Origin: Phragmites australis
Taxonomy: Eukaryota > Streptophyta > Magnoliopsida > Poales > Poaceae
Length of the DNA: 64,000 bases
Assembly (NCBI RefSeq): GCF_958298935.1
Contig: NC_084924.1
Location: 20,805,819 to 20,869,818, forward strand
Direction of reading: 5' to 3'
In this document: one piece after another, positions 33,522 through 46,619 of the stretch
How positions within the stretch are numbered: the first letter of the stretch is position 1
How the letters are laid out: each line of letters opens with the position of its first letter
Made by a program: the position numbers and the translations under genes
The notes under the pieces: model-generated
Seen by the model: the letters and a program-made list of their open reading frames with translations, nothing else
What the model was told of the DNA's origin: nothing
Databases searched by the model: none

Positions 33522-36500
33522 ATGACAGGATCTTCTGGGGACACCCGCGATTCCATGCAACATTCTCCTCGAACGAAGGGGATCATTCAGCATTTTGAGC
33601 GGCAAGTCCGGCTGCAAGTAGATGCGCTTGCAGAGGATGTTCAAGTCTCCAACGAGCGCCTTGGCCAACTTGAAACCACTCAACTTGAAACCGGTGCGAC
33701 ACTCAGGGACATGCAGGCAGCCCAGGCCACCACCAACACCAATCTGGCCACCATCATGACTCGGCTTGAGGAGTTGTCCCAGCAGCTTGCAAATGTTCAC
33801 CATAGCGAGTTGGACGAACAGGCAGAAACTGATTACAGTGGTGACAATGAACATCCAAATCCCAACTACAACAATGATCGGGACCATTGTCGCAGGCGTG
33901 CCAATCGGCAAGGTATGCATCACTACCACCATCGCCATGCAGTCCGTAATCAGGATGATTCATTTGCGAAGATTAAATTCACTATACCTACATTTAATGG
34001 CAAATATGATCCTGATGCTTATCTTGATTGGGAACTTGCTGTTGATCAAAAATTTGCATGCCATGCCTTTTCTGCACATAATCGAGTTAGGGCTGCTACT
34101 AGTGAGTTCACAGATTTTGCTTCTATTTGGTGGCGCGAACATTGCAGCAAACATCCTAATAATATTCCCACCACTTGGGAAGAATTAAAAATGCTCATGC
34201 GACATAGATTTGTCCCCTCATACTATGCTCGTGATATGCTTAACAAATTGCATCGATTGCGTCAAGGTACAAATTCCGTTGAAGAGTACTTTCAGGAGCT
34301 GCAAATTGGTATGCTTCGTTGTGGTCTAGTTGAAAACGATGATGCAGCTATGGCACGATTTTTAGGTGGCTTGAACCGGGAAATTCAGGATGTGCTAGAT
34401 TATAAGGAGTACAATCATATCACTCGTTTGTTCCATCTTGCTTGTAAGGCTGAACGTGAAGTGCAGGGACGCCACACGCGGACACGAGCTAACTCTTTTG
34501 CAGGTCGCAATACCACATTCAAATCAGCCACTACACCTGCTTCCGTTTCACAGCCGGCTGCACCACCTCCATCCAGCAGCACGCCACGAGCTGCGACACA
34601 ACATCTGTCCACCTCGGCACCGGTTAAACCTCCACCCGGGGCTCCAGCACCAAGTGCATCAGTTGCTTCCACCGGACGGACAAAAGATATCCAATGCCAT
34701 CGCTGCAAAGGCTATGGACATGTTATGCGTGACTGCCCAAACAAGCGTGTGCTGATTATACGTGATGAAGGTGAGTATTCTTCAGCTAGTGATTTCGATG
34801 AAGCCACATATGCTATGCTTGCCGCTGACGTTTCAGGACACGAAGAAGAACATGTTGCTGCTGATGCTGCCGACAAATATTTGAGCCTTGTCGTGCAGCG
34901 TGTACTCAGTACGTAGGTTGCACCACCCGAACAAAACCAGAGGCACAATCTGTTCCACACCAAAGGCGTCGTTCAAGAGCGGTCCATTCGCATCATCGTT
35001 GATGGGGGGAGCTGCAACAACTTGGCAAGCACCGACCTGGTGGAGAAGCTTGCTCTTCAAACTCGCCCACATCCCCATCCCTACCACATCCAATGGCTCA
35101 ACCAGGGTGGTAAGCTCAAGGTAACGCGCTCCGTACGTGTCCACTTTGCTATGGGTTCGTATCATGATTATGTTGATTGTGATGTTGTCCCGATGCAAGC
35201 ATGCTCTCTACTGCTAGGTAGACCTTGGCAATATGATACTGATTGTGTACATAATGGTCGAACCAACCAATACTCACTTTTCCATAAGGGCAAGAAAATT
35301 ATTTTGCATCCAATGTCTCCTGAACAGATTGTGAAAGATGAGCTTGCTCGTGCAAATCGTGAACAAAAACAAAGTAAGACTCCTGCTTTACAAAATGAGA
35401 TCAAACTGAAAGCTCCTGTTTTACTAGCTACACAAACTGATCTTGATGAGTGCGACACGAATGGTCTTCCTTGCTATGCTCTTGTGTGTACTCATGTGCT
35501 GTCCTCCCTTGATGATGCCCCGCCTTTTGTTATGCCCCCTGCTATCACCAAGCTTTTGCAGGACTACGCCGATGTCTTTCCAACGGATGTTCCAGCAGGC
35601 CTTCCTCCCCTCCGTGGAATTGAACACCAGATTGATCTCATACCGGGAGCATCATTGCCCAACCGTGCACCATATCGCACCAACCCCGACGAGACGAAAG
35701 AAATTCAGCGACAAGTACAAGACTTGCTTGATAAGGGCTACATTCGTGAGTCTCTTAGCCCATGCGCTGTTCCTGTTTTGCTAGTACCCAAGAAAGATGG
35801 CTCATGGCGCATGTGTGTTGATTGTCGTGCCATTAATAATATCACAATCCGCTATCGCCACCCTATACCTAGGTTGGATGATATGCTTGATGAGCTCAGT
35901 GGCGCTGTCGTGTTCTCTAAGGTTGATTTGCGTAGTGGGTACCATCAAATTCGCATGAAATTGGGGGATGAGTGGAAAACAGCATTCAAAACAAAGTTTG
36001 GTTTATATGAATGGTTAGTCATGCCTTTTGGATTGACTAATGCTCCAAGCACTTTCATGCGATTAATGAACGAAGTTTTGAGGGCTTTCATAGGCATATT
36101 TGTGGTTGTCTATTTTGATGATATACTGATTTACAGCAAATCTTTGGAGGACCATTTGGGTCATTTACGTGCTGTTTTTGATGCTTTGAGAATTGCCCGT
36201 CTTTTTGGGAACTTGGATAAGTGTAGTTTTTGCATGGACCGTGTCTCTTTTCTTGGCTATGTTGTTACAGCACAGGGTATTGAGGTTGACAGTGCCAAGA
36301 TTGAAGCAATACAAAGCTGGCCAACTCCTACCACGGTGACGCAGATTCGGAGTTTCCTCGGGCTTGCAGGCTTCTACCGCCGTTTTGTTCGCGATTTCAG
36401 CACAATTGCTTCCCCTTTGAATGAACTGACAAAGACAGGAGTTCCCTTCTCCTGGGGTCCAGCACAAGATGAGGCCTTCATGATTTTGAAAGATAAGCTA

Positions 36501-38309
36501 ACACATGCACCTTTGCTTCAGCGACCTGATTTCACCAAAATGTTTGAACTCGAATGTGATGCTAGTGGAATTGGGTTAGGTGGTGTGTTGCTGCAAGAAG
36601 GTAAACCGGTGGCTTATTTCAGTGAGAAACTAAGTGGTGCTAGTTTGAATTACTCCACTTATGACAAAGAACTTTATGCTCTCGTTAGAACGCTTCAAAC
36701 ATGGCAGCATTATTTATGGCCTCGGGAATTCATTATTCATTCGGATCATGAATCATTGAAACACATTCGTAACCAATCAAATCTGAACCGTAGGCATGCT
36801 AAATGGGTCGAATTCATTGAGTCTTTCCCTTATGTCATCAAATACAAGAAAGGGAAAGAGAATATCATTGCTGATGCTTTGTCTCGTCGTTATGCTATGC
36901 TCTCGCAACTTGATTTTCAGATTTTTGGGCTACAAACAGTGAAGGATCAGTATGTTCTTGACCCTGATTTCAAGGATGTACTGTTGCATTGCAAGGATGG
37001 TCGAACCTGGGGAAAGTTTTTCTTGGATGATGGGTTCTTGTTCCGTGCTAACAAGCTGTGCATTCCCGCTAGCTCGATTCGCCTTTTGTTGTTACAGGAA
37101 GCACATGGTGGCGGCCTCATGGGACATTTTGGGGTCAAGAAGACGGAGGACATCCTTGCAGCGCACTTCTACTGGCCCAAGCTGCGACGGGATGTGGAGC
37201 GCTTTGTCGCCCGCTGCACTACATGTCAGCAAGCTAAGTCCCGCCTTCATCCTCATGGTCTATACATGCCTCTCCCTGTTCCTAAGGCCCCTTGGGAGGA
37301 TGTCTCGATGGATTTTGTCTTAGGATTGCCTAGAACAAAGAAGTGGAGGGATAGCATATTTGTGGTTGTTGATAGATTTTCCAAAATGGCTCATTTCATT
37401 CCCTGTCACAAGAGCGATGACGCCACTAATGTTTTTGCTCTATTCTTTCGTGAAGTGGTTCGCTTACATGGTGTGCCCAACACAATAGTTTCTGATCGTG
37501 ATACAAAATTCCTTAGTCACTTTTGGCGCATATTATGGAACAGATTGGGTACCAAATTACTTTTCAGTACTACGTGCCACCCCCAAACTGATGGTCAAAC
37601 TGAGGTAGTAAATAGAACTTTATCTACCATGCTTCGGGCTATTTTGAAAACGAATTTAAAACTTTGGGAAGACTGCTTGCCTCATGTTGAGTTTGCTTAC
37701 AACCGTTCTGTCCATTCAACCACAAAAATGTGCCCCTTTCAAATTGTGTATGGTTTCATTCCTCGGGCACCCATTGATTTGATCTCTGTTCCTTCCTCTG
37801 ACCCTCCTCATTTTGATGCTGCTGCACGGGTTGATCAAATGCTCAACATTCATGAGCAAACACAGCAGAACATTGCACACACTAATGCTAAGAATCAGGT
37901 AGCGGGTAGTCGTGGGAGGAAGTTAATTACTTTTGAACCAGGTGATTTGGTGTGGTTACATCTGTGAAAAGAACGTTTTCCTGCTCTGCGCCGGTCTAAG
38001 CTGATGCCTCGTGCTCATGGACCCTTCAAGATTTTGCAAAAGATTAACGATAATGCTTACATACTTGACCTGCCTCCAGAATATGGTGTTTCCTCTAGTT
38101 TTAATGTTGCAGATTTGAGGCCTTCTGTGGGTGAGGACGAGCAGATTCCGTCGAGGACGACTCCAATTCAAGAAGGGGAGGATGATGAGGACATACATGC
38201 TCAGGCCACCACAACTCCAGAAGTCATTCAAGGACCAGTTACTCGAGCCCGTGCACGTGAACTCAATTACGTTCTCCTGTTAAGTAACCAAGGTCCAGCT
38301 GAAGGGTGA
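33522..38309 (+). pseudogene. gag-pol of CRM element G1 with two premature stops
   Basis: The start is set at the ATG of MTGSSGDTRD (33522), aligned with the gag start of G2. Gag ends near a CCHC knuckle (CHRCKGYGHVMRDC, 34692-34733). The protease carries IIVDGGS at about 34994-35014. The reverse transcriptase (about 35640-36320) has an intact YFDDIL at 36112-36129. RNase H starts near [11 protein letters not shown] (36552). Integrase has its zinc-binding part at about 37098-37240 and acidic residues in [16 protein letters not shown] and [12 protein letters not shown]-type block (HGPFKILQKI) and the CR motif (GPVTRARARELN, about 38230-38265) follow, the latter inside the 3' LTR. The only breaks are TAG at 34914-34916 between gag and protease and TGA at 37965-37967 near the integrase end. 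Both sit in the single reading frame. Either one stops full-length protein. Confidence 0.93.
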
Positions 38310-38851
38310 AGAAGGAGGGCTTCATCAAGGTGCTGCGCCACCTGCATTAGGGGCTGGCCCATGTCATGTTTTGCCAAGTTTAGGAGAGAATAAAGGGGGA
38401 TTGTTTTCTTTGCATAGATGCTAGCGCCTGGATTAGGAAGGAATAGGAGCAGAGGCGCATGCCTTGCATGGCCCCTACACCTATTAAATCCAAGGCTGCG
38501 CCCCTCCCCTGGGTGGGTTTTCTTTTGTTTTGGTTTAGCCATTGTGCAAACACTGATCTGCAGTTGTGTCCAACGACCACCTGATAGACAGCAATTGTGA
38601 ACCCCACATTCGAGCGATTTATTTATAGTCTGCCTACATCTCGTTCTTGCTTGTTTCTTTCGAATGCTTACAGGAATTGAACCTCGTGTTCAGGTTGATC
38701 TTGCCCAGCAAGGTCAATAACCATTTGGAGTTGGTTTAGCGACTGCTAAGGCGCCACGACCTGTTCGTTTGTAGTCGGATCGCGAGAGTCACCTCCGTCC
38801 CAAATCGAAGTTATCCCTCTCACCGAAAGATCGGGCACTCCAATTCTATCA
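38183..38851 (+). repeat. 3' LTR of G1 (669 bp)
   Basis: The LTR partner of 31834-32502. The gag-pol frame continues 127 bases into it before stopping at 38307-38309. Confidence 0.95.
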
Positions 38852-39254
38852 CCTAGACGCGTCCCTAATAGACTCCAACACGTTACACGGCCCAACGGTC
38901 CAAAAGATGGTGGCGCAGCACCCTGACAGATTCTGGACATCCAATTGTTTCGATGATTTCTGTTGATTCATAAAGAATTTGGATATGGGACCAGTCCCAT
39001 TGGAAAGCCTATCTCCTTATCTTTCCAACCATGTGTAGAACGTCGAAAACGGAGTCTGTATGCGTCCTGGACGACGATTTTAGTGCAGTCTGGTCCTAGA
39101 CTCCGAAACGGACTCGAACTTGATTGGACCTCCACCTTGGCTTGGGCGCCCTTGCTGGTCTTATCCCGTGTTCCTAAGTAACAATATATTACAATTATTC
39201 AGTAGCATCCCATCCTTATCAAAATATAAAGGAACGCTAAGGAACGAACTCACC

Positions 39255-42200
39255 TCATGATTTACTTGACATGCACGAGCTCGTGTCAATGGACCTATTG
39301 TTGGAGGAATACTCGGTGTGTGTATCCGAAAGAGTGATGTCCTCATCATCCTCTCCCTCTTGAATTGGAGTCATCCTCGACACAATGCCATCTTCTTCTC
39401 CCAAGTAAGGCTTCAAATCTGAAATGTTAAATGTGGGACTAACCCCATAATCTGCAGGCAACTCAAGCTTATATGCATTATCATTGATCTTTTCCACAAT
39501 TTTAAAAGGGCCATCAGCTCGAGGCAGCAATTTAGACTTTCTCAAATCAGGAAACCTATCTTTGCGCAAATGTAACCACACAAGATCACCAATTTCAAAA
39601 GTAATATGTTTCCGACCTTGGCTACCATAAGTTCTATACTTCTCATTCATCTTTTCAATATTTTCCTTAGTCAACTCATGCATTTTCAGAATCAAATCAG
39701 CACGTGTCTTAGCATCAAAATTCAATTTCTCGGATGTTGGTAAAGGCAATAAATCAATAGGGGCACGGGGATTAAAACCGTACACTACCTGAAACAGACT
39801 TATCTTGGTGGTGGAGTGAACTGATCTGTTGTAAGCGAACTCAATATAAGGTAGACACTCTTCCCACATTCTCAAATTTTTCTTCAAAATAGCCTACAAC
39901 ATGGTGGATAATGTGCGGTTCACAACCTCCGTTTGTCCGTCGGTTTGAGGGTGACATGTCGTCGAAAACACAAGCTTTGTCCCAAGTTTATTCCAAAGTG
40001 ACCTCCAAAAGTGGCTCAAAAATTTTGCATCACGATCCGAAACAATGGTGTTAGGCACTCCATGCAAGCGAATGATTTCCCTGAAAATCAAATCAGCTAT
40101 GTTTGTAGCATCATCACTCTTGTGACAAGGTATAAAATGTGCCATTTTTGAAAAACGATTCACAACGATAAATATACTATCCCTCCCCCTCTTGGTCCTA
40201 GGAAATCCGAAAACAAAATCTATAGAAATATCCTCTCAAGGCACACTAGGAACAGGAAAAGACATATAAAGTCCATGTGGGTTCCAGTGAGACTTAGCTT
40301 TATTGCAAGTAGTGCAGCGTGCCACATAGCGCTCGACATCGCGCCTCATCTTAGGCTAAAAGTAGTGAGCAGCCAGTACATCCTCGGTCTTCTTCACTCC
40401 AAAATGTCCCATCAAACCACCTCCATGCGCTTCCTGCAAGAACAATAGGCGAATAGAGCTAGCTGGGATGCATAGCTTGTTAGCACGGTATAGCAATCTA
40501 TCATTCAGCACATATTTATTCCAAGTTCTTCCTTCTTTACAATGTTCAAAAGAATATTTAAAGTCCAAATCATTAGCATATAATCCTTTAATTGTTTCTA
40601 AACCAAAAATCTTATGATCGAGTTGGGACAGCATTGTATAACGTCTAGATAACGTATCTGTAATGACATTATCTTTACCTTTCTTGTGTTTAATGATATA
40701 AGGAAATGACTCTATAAATTCAACCCATTTAGCATGACGTTTGTTCAGTTTGGCTTGGCTTCTAATATGTTTCAAAGCTTCATGGTCAGAATAAATAATA
40801 AACTCCTTGGTCCAAAGATAATGTTGCCATGTTTCTAAAACTCGCACTAAAGCATACAACTCCTTATCATAAGTCGAATAATTCAGAGATGACCCATTCA
40901 ATTTCTCACTAAAATAAGCAACGGGTTTACCTCCTTGTAGTAGCACTCCTCCAATTCCAATGCCGCTAGCATCACATTCTAACTCAAAAGTCTTACCGAA
41001 GTTCGGAAGTTGGAGTAGAGGTGCATGCGTAAGCTTCTCTTTCAGCGTATTAAAAGCTTGTTCTTGTGCTAGCCCCCATTGGAACGGAATGCCCTTCTTT
41101 GTCAACTCATTGAGTGGGGCAGCAATGGTGCTGAAATCTCTCACAAAACGCCGATAGAACCCTGCAAGGCCATGAAAGCTTCTCACCTTTGTGATAGTCC
41201 CAGAGGTCGGCCAGCTCTTGATGGCTTCAATTTTAGCTTCATCCACTTCAATTCCCTGGAGTAACAACATAGCCAAGAAAAGCAACTCTATTAATGCAAA
41301 AGGTGCACTTGTCAAGGTTAGCAAAGAAACGTGCCTCTCTCAAAGCAGTAAAAACAGCATGTAGATGATCAATGTGTTCTTCATGTGACTTGCTATAGAT
41401 CAAAATATCATCAAAGTACACCACCACAAATCTTCCTATGAAAGCACATAAAACCTCATTCATCAATCTCATGAAAGTGCTATGTGCATTAGTTAAACCA
41501 AAAGGCATCACTAACCACTCATATAGATCGAACTTAGTTTTGAAAGCAGTTTTCCATTCATCTCCCAATTTCATTCTTATTTGGTGGTAACCACTACGCA
41601 AGTCAATCTTTGTGAAAATAATAGAACCACTCAACTCATCAAGCATGTCGTCTGGACTAGGAATAGGGTGACGATACCTTATTGTGATATTATTAATGGC
41701 TCTATAATCAACACACATGCGCTATGTACCGTCTTTCTTAGGAACCAAAAGAACAGGAACAACACAAGGACTAAGGCTCTCTCGTACGTACCCACGGTTC
41801 AACAGGTCTTGGACTTGTCGCTGAATTTCCTTAGTCTCCTCCGGATTGGTCCTATATGCAGCGCGGTTTGGCAAAGTCGCTCCCGGGATCAAATCTATTT
41901 GGTTCTCTATCCCTCTCAATGGTGGCAGCCCCAGGGGTATCTCAGCTGGAAAGACATCCTTATACTCTTGCAAAAGGTTAGTGACAGCAGCAGACAAAGA
42001 GCTAGGTATATCATCAATTGAAAATAAAACCTCTGTGCATACCAAAGCATAGCACAAAGCATCATTATCTTGAATTTCAGCAAGGTCAGATTTAGTAGCA
42101 AGCATAACACCACCCTTTAACTTAATGCCTTCGGACCTAGGTGTGTTCTTCTCTTTCTTAGGTGGGAAAACAGATTGAGCTACTTGCTGATTTTCAGATT

Positions 42201-44006
42201 CCAAAACACGTTCTTTCTTTTCTTTTTCAGCTAGCGCTTTATCACATTGCACAATTTCAGCAGGTGTCAAAGAAAGTAAAGTGATTTTCTTTCCCTTGTG
42301 CATGAGTATTTATTACTTCTACCATGATGTGTAGCATCGGTATCAAATTCCCAAGGACGGCCTAACAAAAGTGAATATGCTTGCATAGGCACTACATCAA
42401 AATTAGCATAATTATGGTAGTAACCAATAGAAAAATGTACTCTCGCATATTGTGTTACCTTAACCTTGCCGCTGTTATTGAACCACTACATGTAGTATGG
42501 ATGAGGATGTGCACGTGTTGGCAAGGAAAGATTCTTCACAAGATCGGAGCTCAATAGGTTGTTGTAGCTCCCGCCATCAATTATGGTACGAACACGTGCA
42601 TCTTTGACAATGAGGAATGTCTGGAATAGATTATGGCGTTGTAGCTGCTCTGCTTGCTCCATTTGAGAACTCAAAACTCGCTTCACAATGAAGGTGCGTG
42701 CTGCATAACTCTCCGTGGCAGCGGTACCACTAATCTCCTCCCCCTCACTATCCATTTCATGATCGGCTGCAAGATTAGCTTCAAATGCATATTCTTCCTC
42801 GACATCACTATGACTAACATATCCACCATCTACTGTTGCAGAGTATGCTCGCTGGCTTGGGCAATCCTTCATTATGTGGCCAATACCTTGGCAGCGACGG
42901 CACACAATGCCCGTTGTACAACCCGTGGTAGCTGCACTTGAAGAAGAGCTTGGCATTGGATCCTGCGAAACAGTAGATGTGCTCACCTCATGTGATGGTG
43001 GTGGTGGTGCTCCTGCTAAACGCGTCGGAGTGTTGGAGGAGGGGGCAGCAGATCTTGTAGATGTAGAAAGGAATGTTTTTGCTTGTCCCGGTGGTACTCG
43101 TGAAGTAGATGTACTCCCAAAATTGTTCCTCAATTTCTGCACCTGTTGTCGACCCTGTAGTTCTTTTTCTGCCAAGATAGCAAAATGGAACAACCTATTG
43201 GTAGTATTGTAATCTTTATAATCAACAAGGTCCTGAATTTCACGTCTCAACCCGGAGTAAAAACGAATCATGGTATCCTCATCATCCTCTTGTATATTAC
43301 AACGAAGCATAGCAATTTGAAGCTCTTGATAGTAATTATGCACAGATTTAGAACCTTGATTTAAGCGCTGTAATTTCTTTTTCAATTCACGTGTATAATC
43401 AGGAGGAATAAATCTATTGCGCATCGCACGCTTTAGTCTAGGCCATGATTCAGGTTCTAAGCCACTAGAAACTAAACCATTCCACCAAATAATAGCATAA
43501 TTCGTGAACTCACAAGTGGCTAGTCTAACTCTATGCATTTCAGGAACCATATGAGAACTATACTTTTGATCAACCGTCATTTCCCAATCCAAATAAGCAT
43601 CAGCATCATATGCACCATCAAAATGAGGTATTGAAAACTTAATCTTAGAATAAGGATCATCGCGACCATTGCGATTAACATTATTACCTCCGTTACCTTG
43701 ACGACGTTGTTGTTGTTCACGACATAATTGTTCAGCAGGACGACGTTGCTCAGCACGCGCATCTTGCCCAACAAAAATCTCACCATCTTCCTGGTAACCA
43801 TCTCCGTCACCATTATTATTATCATCATGTGAATGTTCATCATCCTGTGGTGGCTATCGCAACTCAAGGTCGTTCACTCGTGTGACAAGGTTAGCAATGC
43901 TTGTTCTAATGTCTGTCAATAATCTAGTATGATCCTGCAAGGCTTTGTTGAGTTCTTCCTTGGACACACAATCCTTAAAATTCGACGGATAGCCATCACC
44001 TGACAT
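39255..44006 (-). pseudogene. gag-pol of CRM element G2 (many breaks)
   Basis: The gene starts on the minus strand at the ATG at 44006 (MSGDGYPSNFKDCVSKEE). Gag (to about 42500) has a CCHC knuckle, CRRCQGIGHIMKDC. The protease holds IIDGGSYNN. The reverse transcriptase lies at about 41870-41250 with [10 protein letters not shown] at 41415-41386. RNase H lies at about 41010-40680 and integrase at about 40440-39560, including SDRDAKF and GQTEVVNRT. The C-terminal tail crosses into the LTR. In-frame stops occur at 43854, 42486, 41722, 40356, 40236 and 39894, with frameshifts near 42303, 41255 and around 39330. The gene order and similarity to G1 place it in the same CRM clade but as a distinct subfamily, with LTRs of 907 instead of 669 bp. 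Confidence 0.92.
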
Positions 44007-45256
44007 GGTTAGTAGAAAATAAAGGACAACACAATATTATCCCTATCAACTACTAGATAGTGGAAGGTGAAATCACACACACTCAAGCGTCTTACCACGC
44101 TCTTACAAATGTTCTTACCAACGCAGCAAGGAGGAACAACCGGTGATAAGTCTGGAAACTGTGTGAAGCATGGGATGATTGCAAGAGTGAACCTATTCGG
44201 ATCAAAGGAGGTGGAGCTTGGAAAGGCACAATATGGTAGCAAGGATTAGCAATAACTGTAATCAGATGAGCAAAGCTAAATAAGTGTCCAAAGTATGAAT
44301 CACAGTTGCTGGTCTATCACATATCCCTAGTCCTAGCACAACAGCTGAAACAAAGCTAAACAGGATGATCAGATAAAGCACAAGATGGAAAGACACAGCA
44401 AACAGCACAATTATCTAGTTGTTCTCTATGTGCTCCTCTTTTTTGTCTTTTAGCACTAGTAGAAATCACGAATTTTTTTTGTTGTATTTTTCTGATATTT
44501 TTTTCTGAACTAGGAGCACACAAGAAACAACCACAGAAATTTTCAGTGCAAACGGATGCAAGATGTGGCCTATAGAAAATCAAGCACGTTCTCTGAAAGC
44601 GTGCGAAAACTTCGCGGCTCGAATACTCAATCTTCCAAGCCGAATTTGGGAAATTTTTTTTAGCGGAACCCAATGAAGCAGAGGAGCAACAGATGTAACT
44701 TTTTCTGTAGATGTCCGTGAAAAAATTTTTGCCTGATTCCGAGTTTGTATGAGAAAGTTATGGCCGTTTTACTGAACCCCAGTTGAGTTAGGATTTTTTT
44801 CAAAGCACCTCTTGCAGAAATTGTTCTCGTTAAGGTATGGCAAGCAATAGGATCGCGAGAGGAACAAGGAGGGCAGTGGTGGCAGGGCAATTGATACAAG
44901 GCGGCTTGCGACATATCTAGGGTTGGCATGGCGGAAAGTAACAAAAGGCGGCTCGTGATGGCAAATCGAGTAATGTGGTGGCTCGACTTGTTGGTGGGGA
45001 TGGTGGCGATGGGATAGCGGCGTGATCAAAACAGCACGGAGCGTTGACTAAAACCAAGAACACGACTCTAAACCAGCAACAAGACTCGACCACGGACACA
45101 AACTCAACAACGCGCAACTGCAAACAAAAATTGCAAAGGCACAAAGGGTTCTAGGGCAGCGGAAATTGATGGAATTTTTTTTGGCTTTTTCTGGACACTA
45201 GGTAATGAAAAACAGACTAATCTAAAGGGTAAAACGAAATTACCTCACGGGCAACC
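44007..45256 (-). other. 5' leader of G2
   Basis: About 1.25 kb lies between the primer-binding site and the gag ATG. Short ORFs in it have no domain. A long leader is shared with G1. Confidence 0.65.
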
Positions 45257-45270
45257 TGAATCTGATACCG
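45257..45270 (-). other. Primer-binding site of G2
   Basis: Read on the minus strand, GGTATCAGATTCAGG follows the 5' LTR end CCTATCA after three bases. It has the same tRNA-Met type as G1. Confidence 0.75.
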
Positions 45271-45272
45271 GA

Positions 45273-46179
45273 TGATAGGATTGTTGGCTTGATCTTCCGA
45301 TAGGTAGCGATAAGTCGGTAGGTGGAGAACTCAACGTTGATGATACAAAGGCTTCGACCCGAACAGATCGTCTCCCTTGTAATCACTACACCACAGCTCC
45401 GTTGGTTATCAATCGTGTCGCGCGGTTGACCTCGCCAAGAAGGCTCAATCCCTGCAAGCGTACCGAGAACACAAGCAAGAACGTAGAAGATGTAATTTGA
45501 AATATTGCGAATAGAATTCAAGCACTCGAAGTTGGGGTTCCACAAACACTTGTGGCGGCCTAGTCGGTCCGGAACAAGAGCGAAAATCTCACAATCTGTG
45601 TGTAGATCAATATCTAAGCAAAACCCAACCCTAATTGGGGTGGCAGCTACTGTATATAAGAGACTAGGGTCGGCCAAGGACCCCTGGATGCGTCCCTAAT
45701 GGACTCCAACACGTTACATGGCCCAACGGTCCAAAAGATGGTGGCGCAGCACCCTGACAGATTATGAATGTCTACTTGTTTCGATAATTCCTGTTGACTC
45801 AGAAAGAATTTGGACATGGGACCAGTCCCGTTGGAAAGCATATCTCCTTAGCTTTCCAACCATGTATAGAACGTCAAAAACGGAGTCCGTATACGTCCTG
45901 GGCGACGATTTTAGTGCAGTCAGGTCCTGGACTCCTAAACGGACTCGAACTTGATTGGACCTCCACCTTGGTTTTGGCGCCCTTGCTGGTCTTCTCCCGT
46001 GTTCCTAAGTAACAATACATCACAATTATTCAGTAGCATCCCATCCTTATGAAAATATAAAGGAACACTAAGGAACGAGCTCACCTCATGATTTAGTTAA
46101 CGTGCACGAGCTCGTGTTAATGGACCTATTGTTGGAGGAATACTCGGTGTGTGTATCCGAAAGAGTGATGTCCTCATCA
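45273..46179 (-). repeat. 5' LTR of G2 (907 bp)
   Basis: The plus view starts TGATAGGATTGTTGG and ends GATGTCCTCATCA. It aligns gap-free in length with the split left LTR, with scattered substitutions. TSD GGTTT follows at 46180-46184. Confidence 0.9.
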
Positions 46180-46184
46180 GGTTT

Positions 46185-46619
46185 AGCAGTGGCACACTAC
46201 TAGGTTAGTATTTACATGTGCCATACATGCCGATATTTGTTGTCGTCCTCTTTTTATGGTTAGGGTTCATTCACATAGCGATGATAAACCCCATATCTCA
46301 TGTAATGTTTATCAGTATATGTAACCTCTATGCCGAATTATATGATAATTGTTCTTCACAACCACTATTGTTCGACCAAATTAGATTTTGTATCCTCCCA
46401 TGTTACTTCACTAAAAAAATATAACTCACACATTTTTACATCAACTAGATGAAGAAATGTCAACAAAATGACATCAAACAAAAATTAAGGATAGAATCAA
46501 CCACTCCATGATGCCAATTGGACAATTATTTGCACAACTAGCATTTTTTGCCGAATGAATGTGCAAAATTTGTCAAATTGCCGTATACAAAAGTTTTATT
46601 AGAAAAAACAATTATACAT
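46185..46619. other. MULE1 internal sequence between G2 and the right TIR
   Basis: This AT-rich sequence continues the upstream region of the zinc-finger gene that was separated by G2. No ORF of note was seen. It probably includes the 5' untranslated part of the minus-strand gene. Confidence 0.5.

Larger units (their letters stand above)
31834..38851 (+). mobile_element. CRM-type centromeric retrotransposon G1 (young, nearly intact)
   Basis: This element is 7,018 bp long, with two LTRs of exactly 669 bp (31834-32502 and 38183-38851) and a perfect TSD CCTAG (31829-31833 and 38852-38856). I count five differences between the LTRs by eye, four of them transitions, about 0.75 percent. Its single gag-pol frame (33522-38309) is broken only by two stop codons. 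It inserted in opposite orientation into the LTR of its older relative G2. CRM elements target centromeric chromatin through the C-terminal end of their integrase. Confidence 0.95.
31419..39348 (-). repeat. 3' LTR of G2, split by G1
   Basis: The LTR begins (plus view) TGATGGGATTGTTGG at 31419 and ends GATGTCCTCATCA at 39348. The G1 insertion at 31834-38851 duplicated CCTAG. The gag-pol reading frame of G2 runs across the LTR border near 39348, a known trait of the CRM clade. Confidence 0.88.
31419..46179 (-). mobile_element. CRM-type centromeric Ty3/gypsy retrotransposon G2 (older, inactive)
   Basis: The LTRs are 907 bp each, with perfect TSD GGTTT (31414-31418 and 46180-46184). The right LTR is 45273-46179. 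The left LTR is cut into 31419-31833 and 38857-39348 by element G1, and the two parts add up to exactly 907 bp. The minus-strand gag-pol is strongly similar to that of G1 and to CRM elements of maize and rice. The first 415 bp of the two LTRs differ at about 6 percent of positions by eye, so G2 is clearly older than G1. Without G1 it is about 7.7 kb long. Confidence 0.9.
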
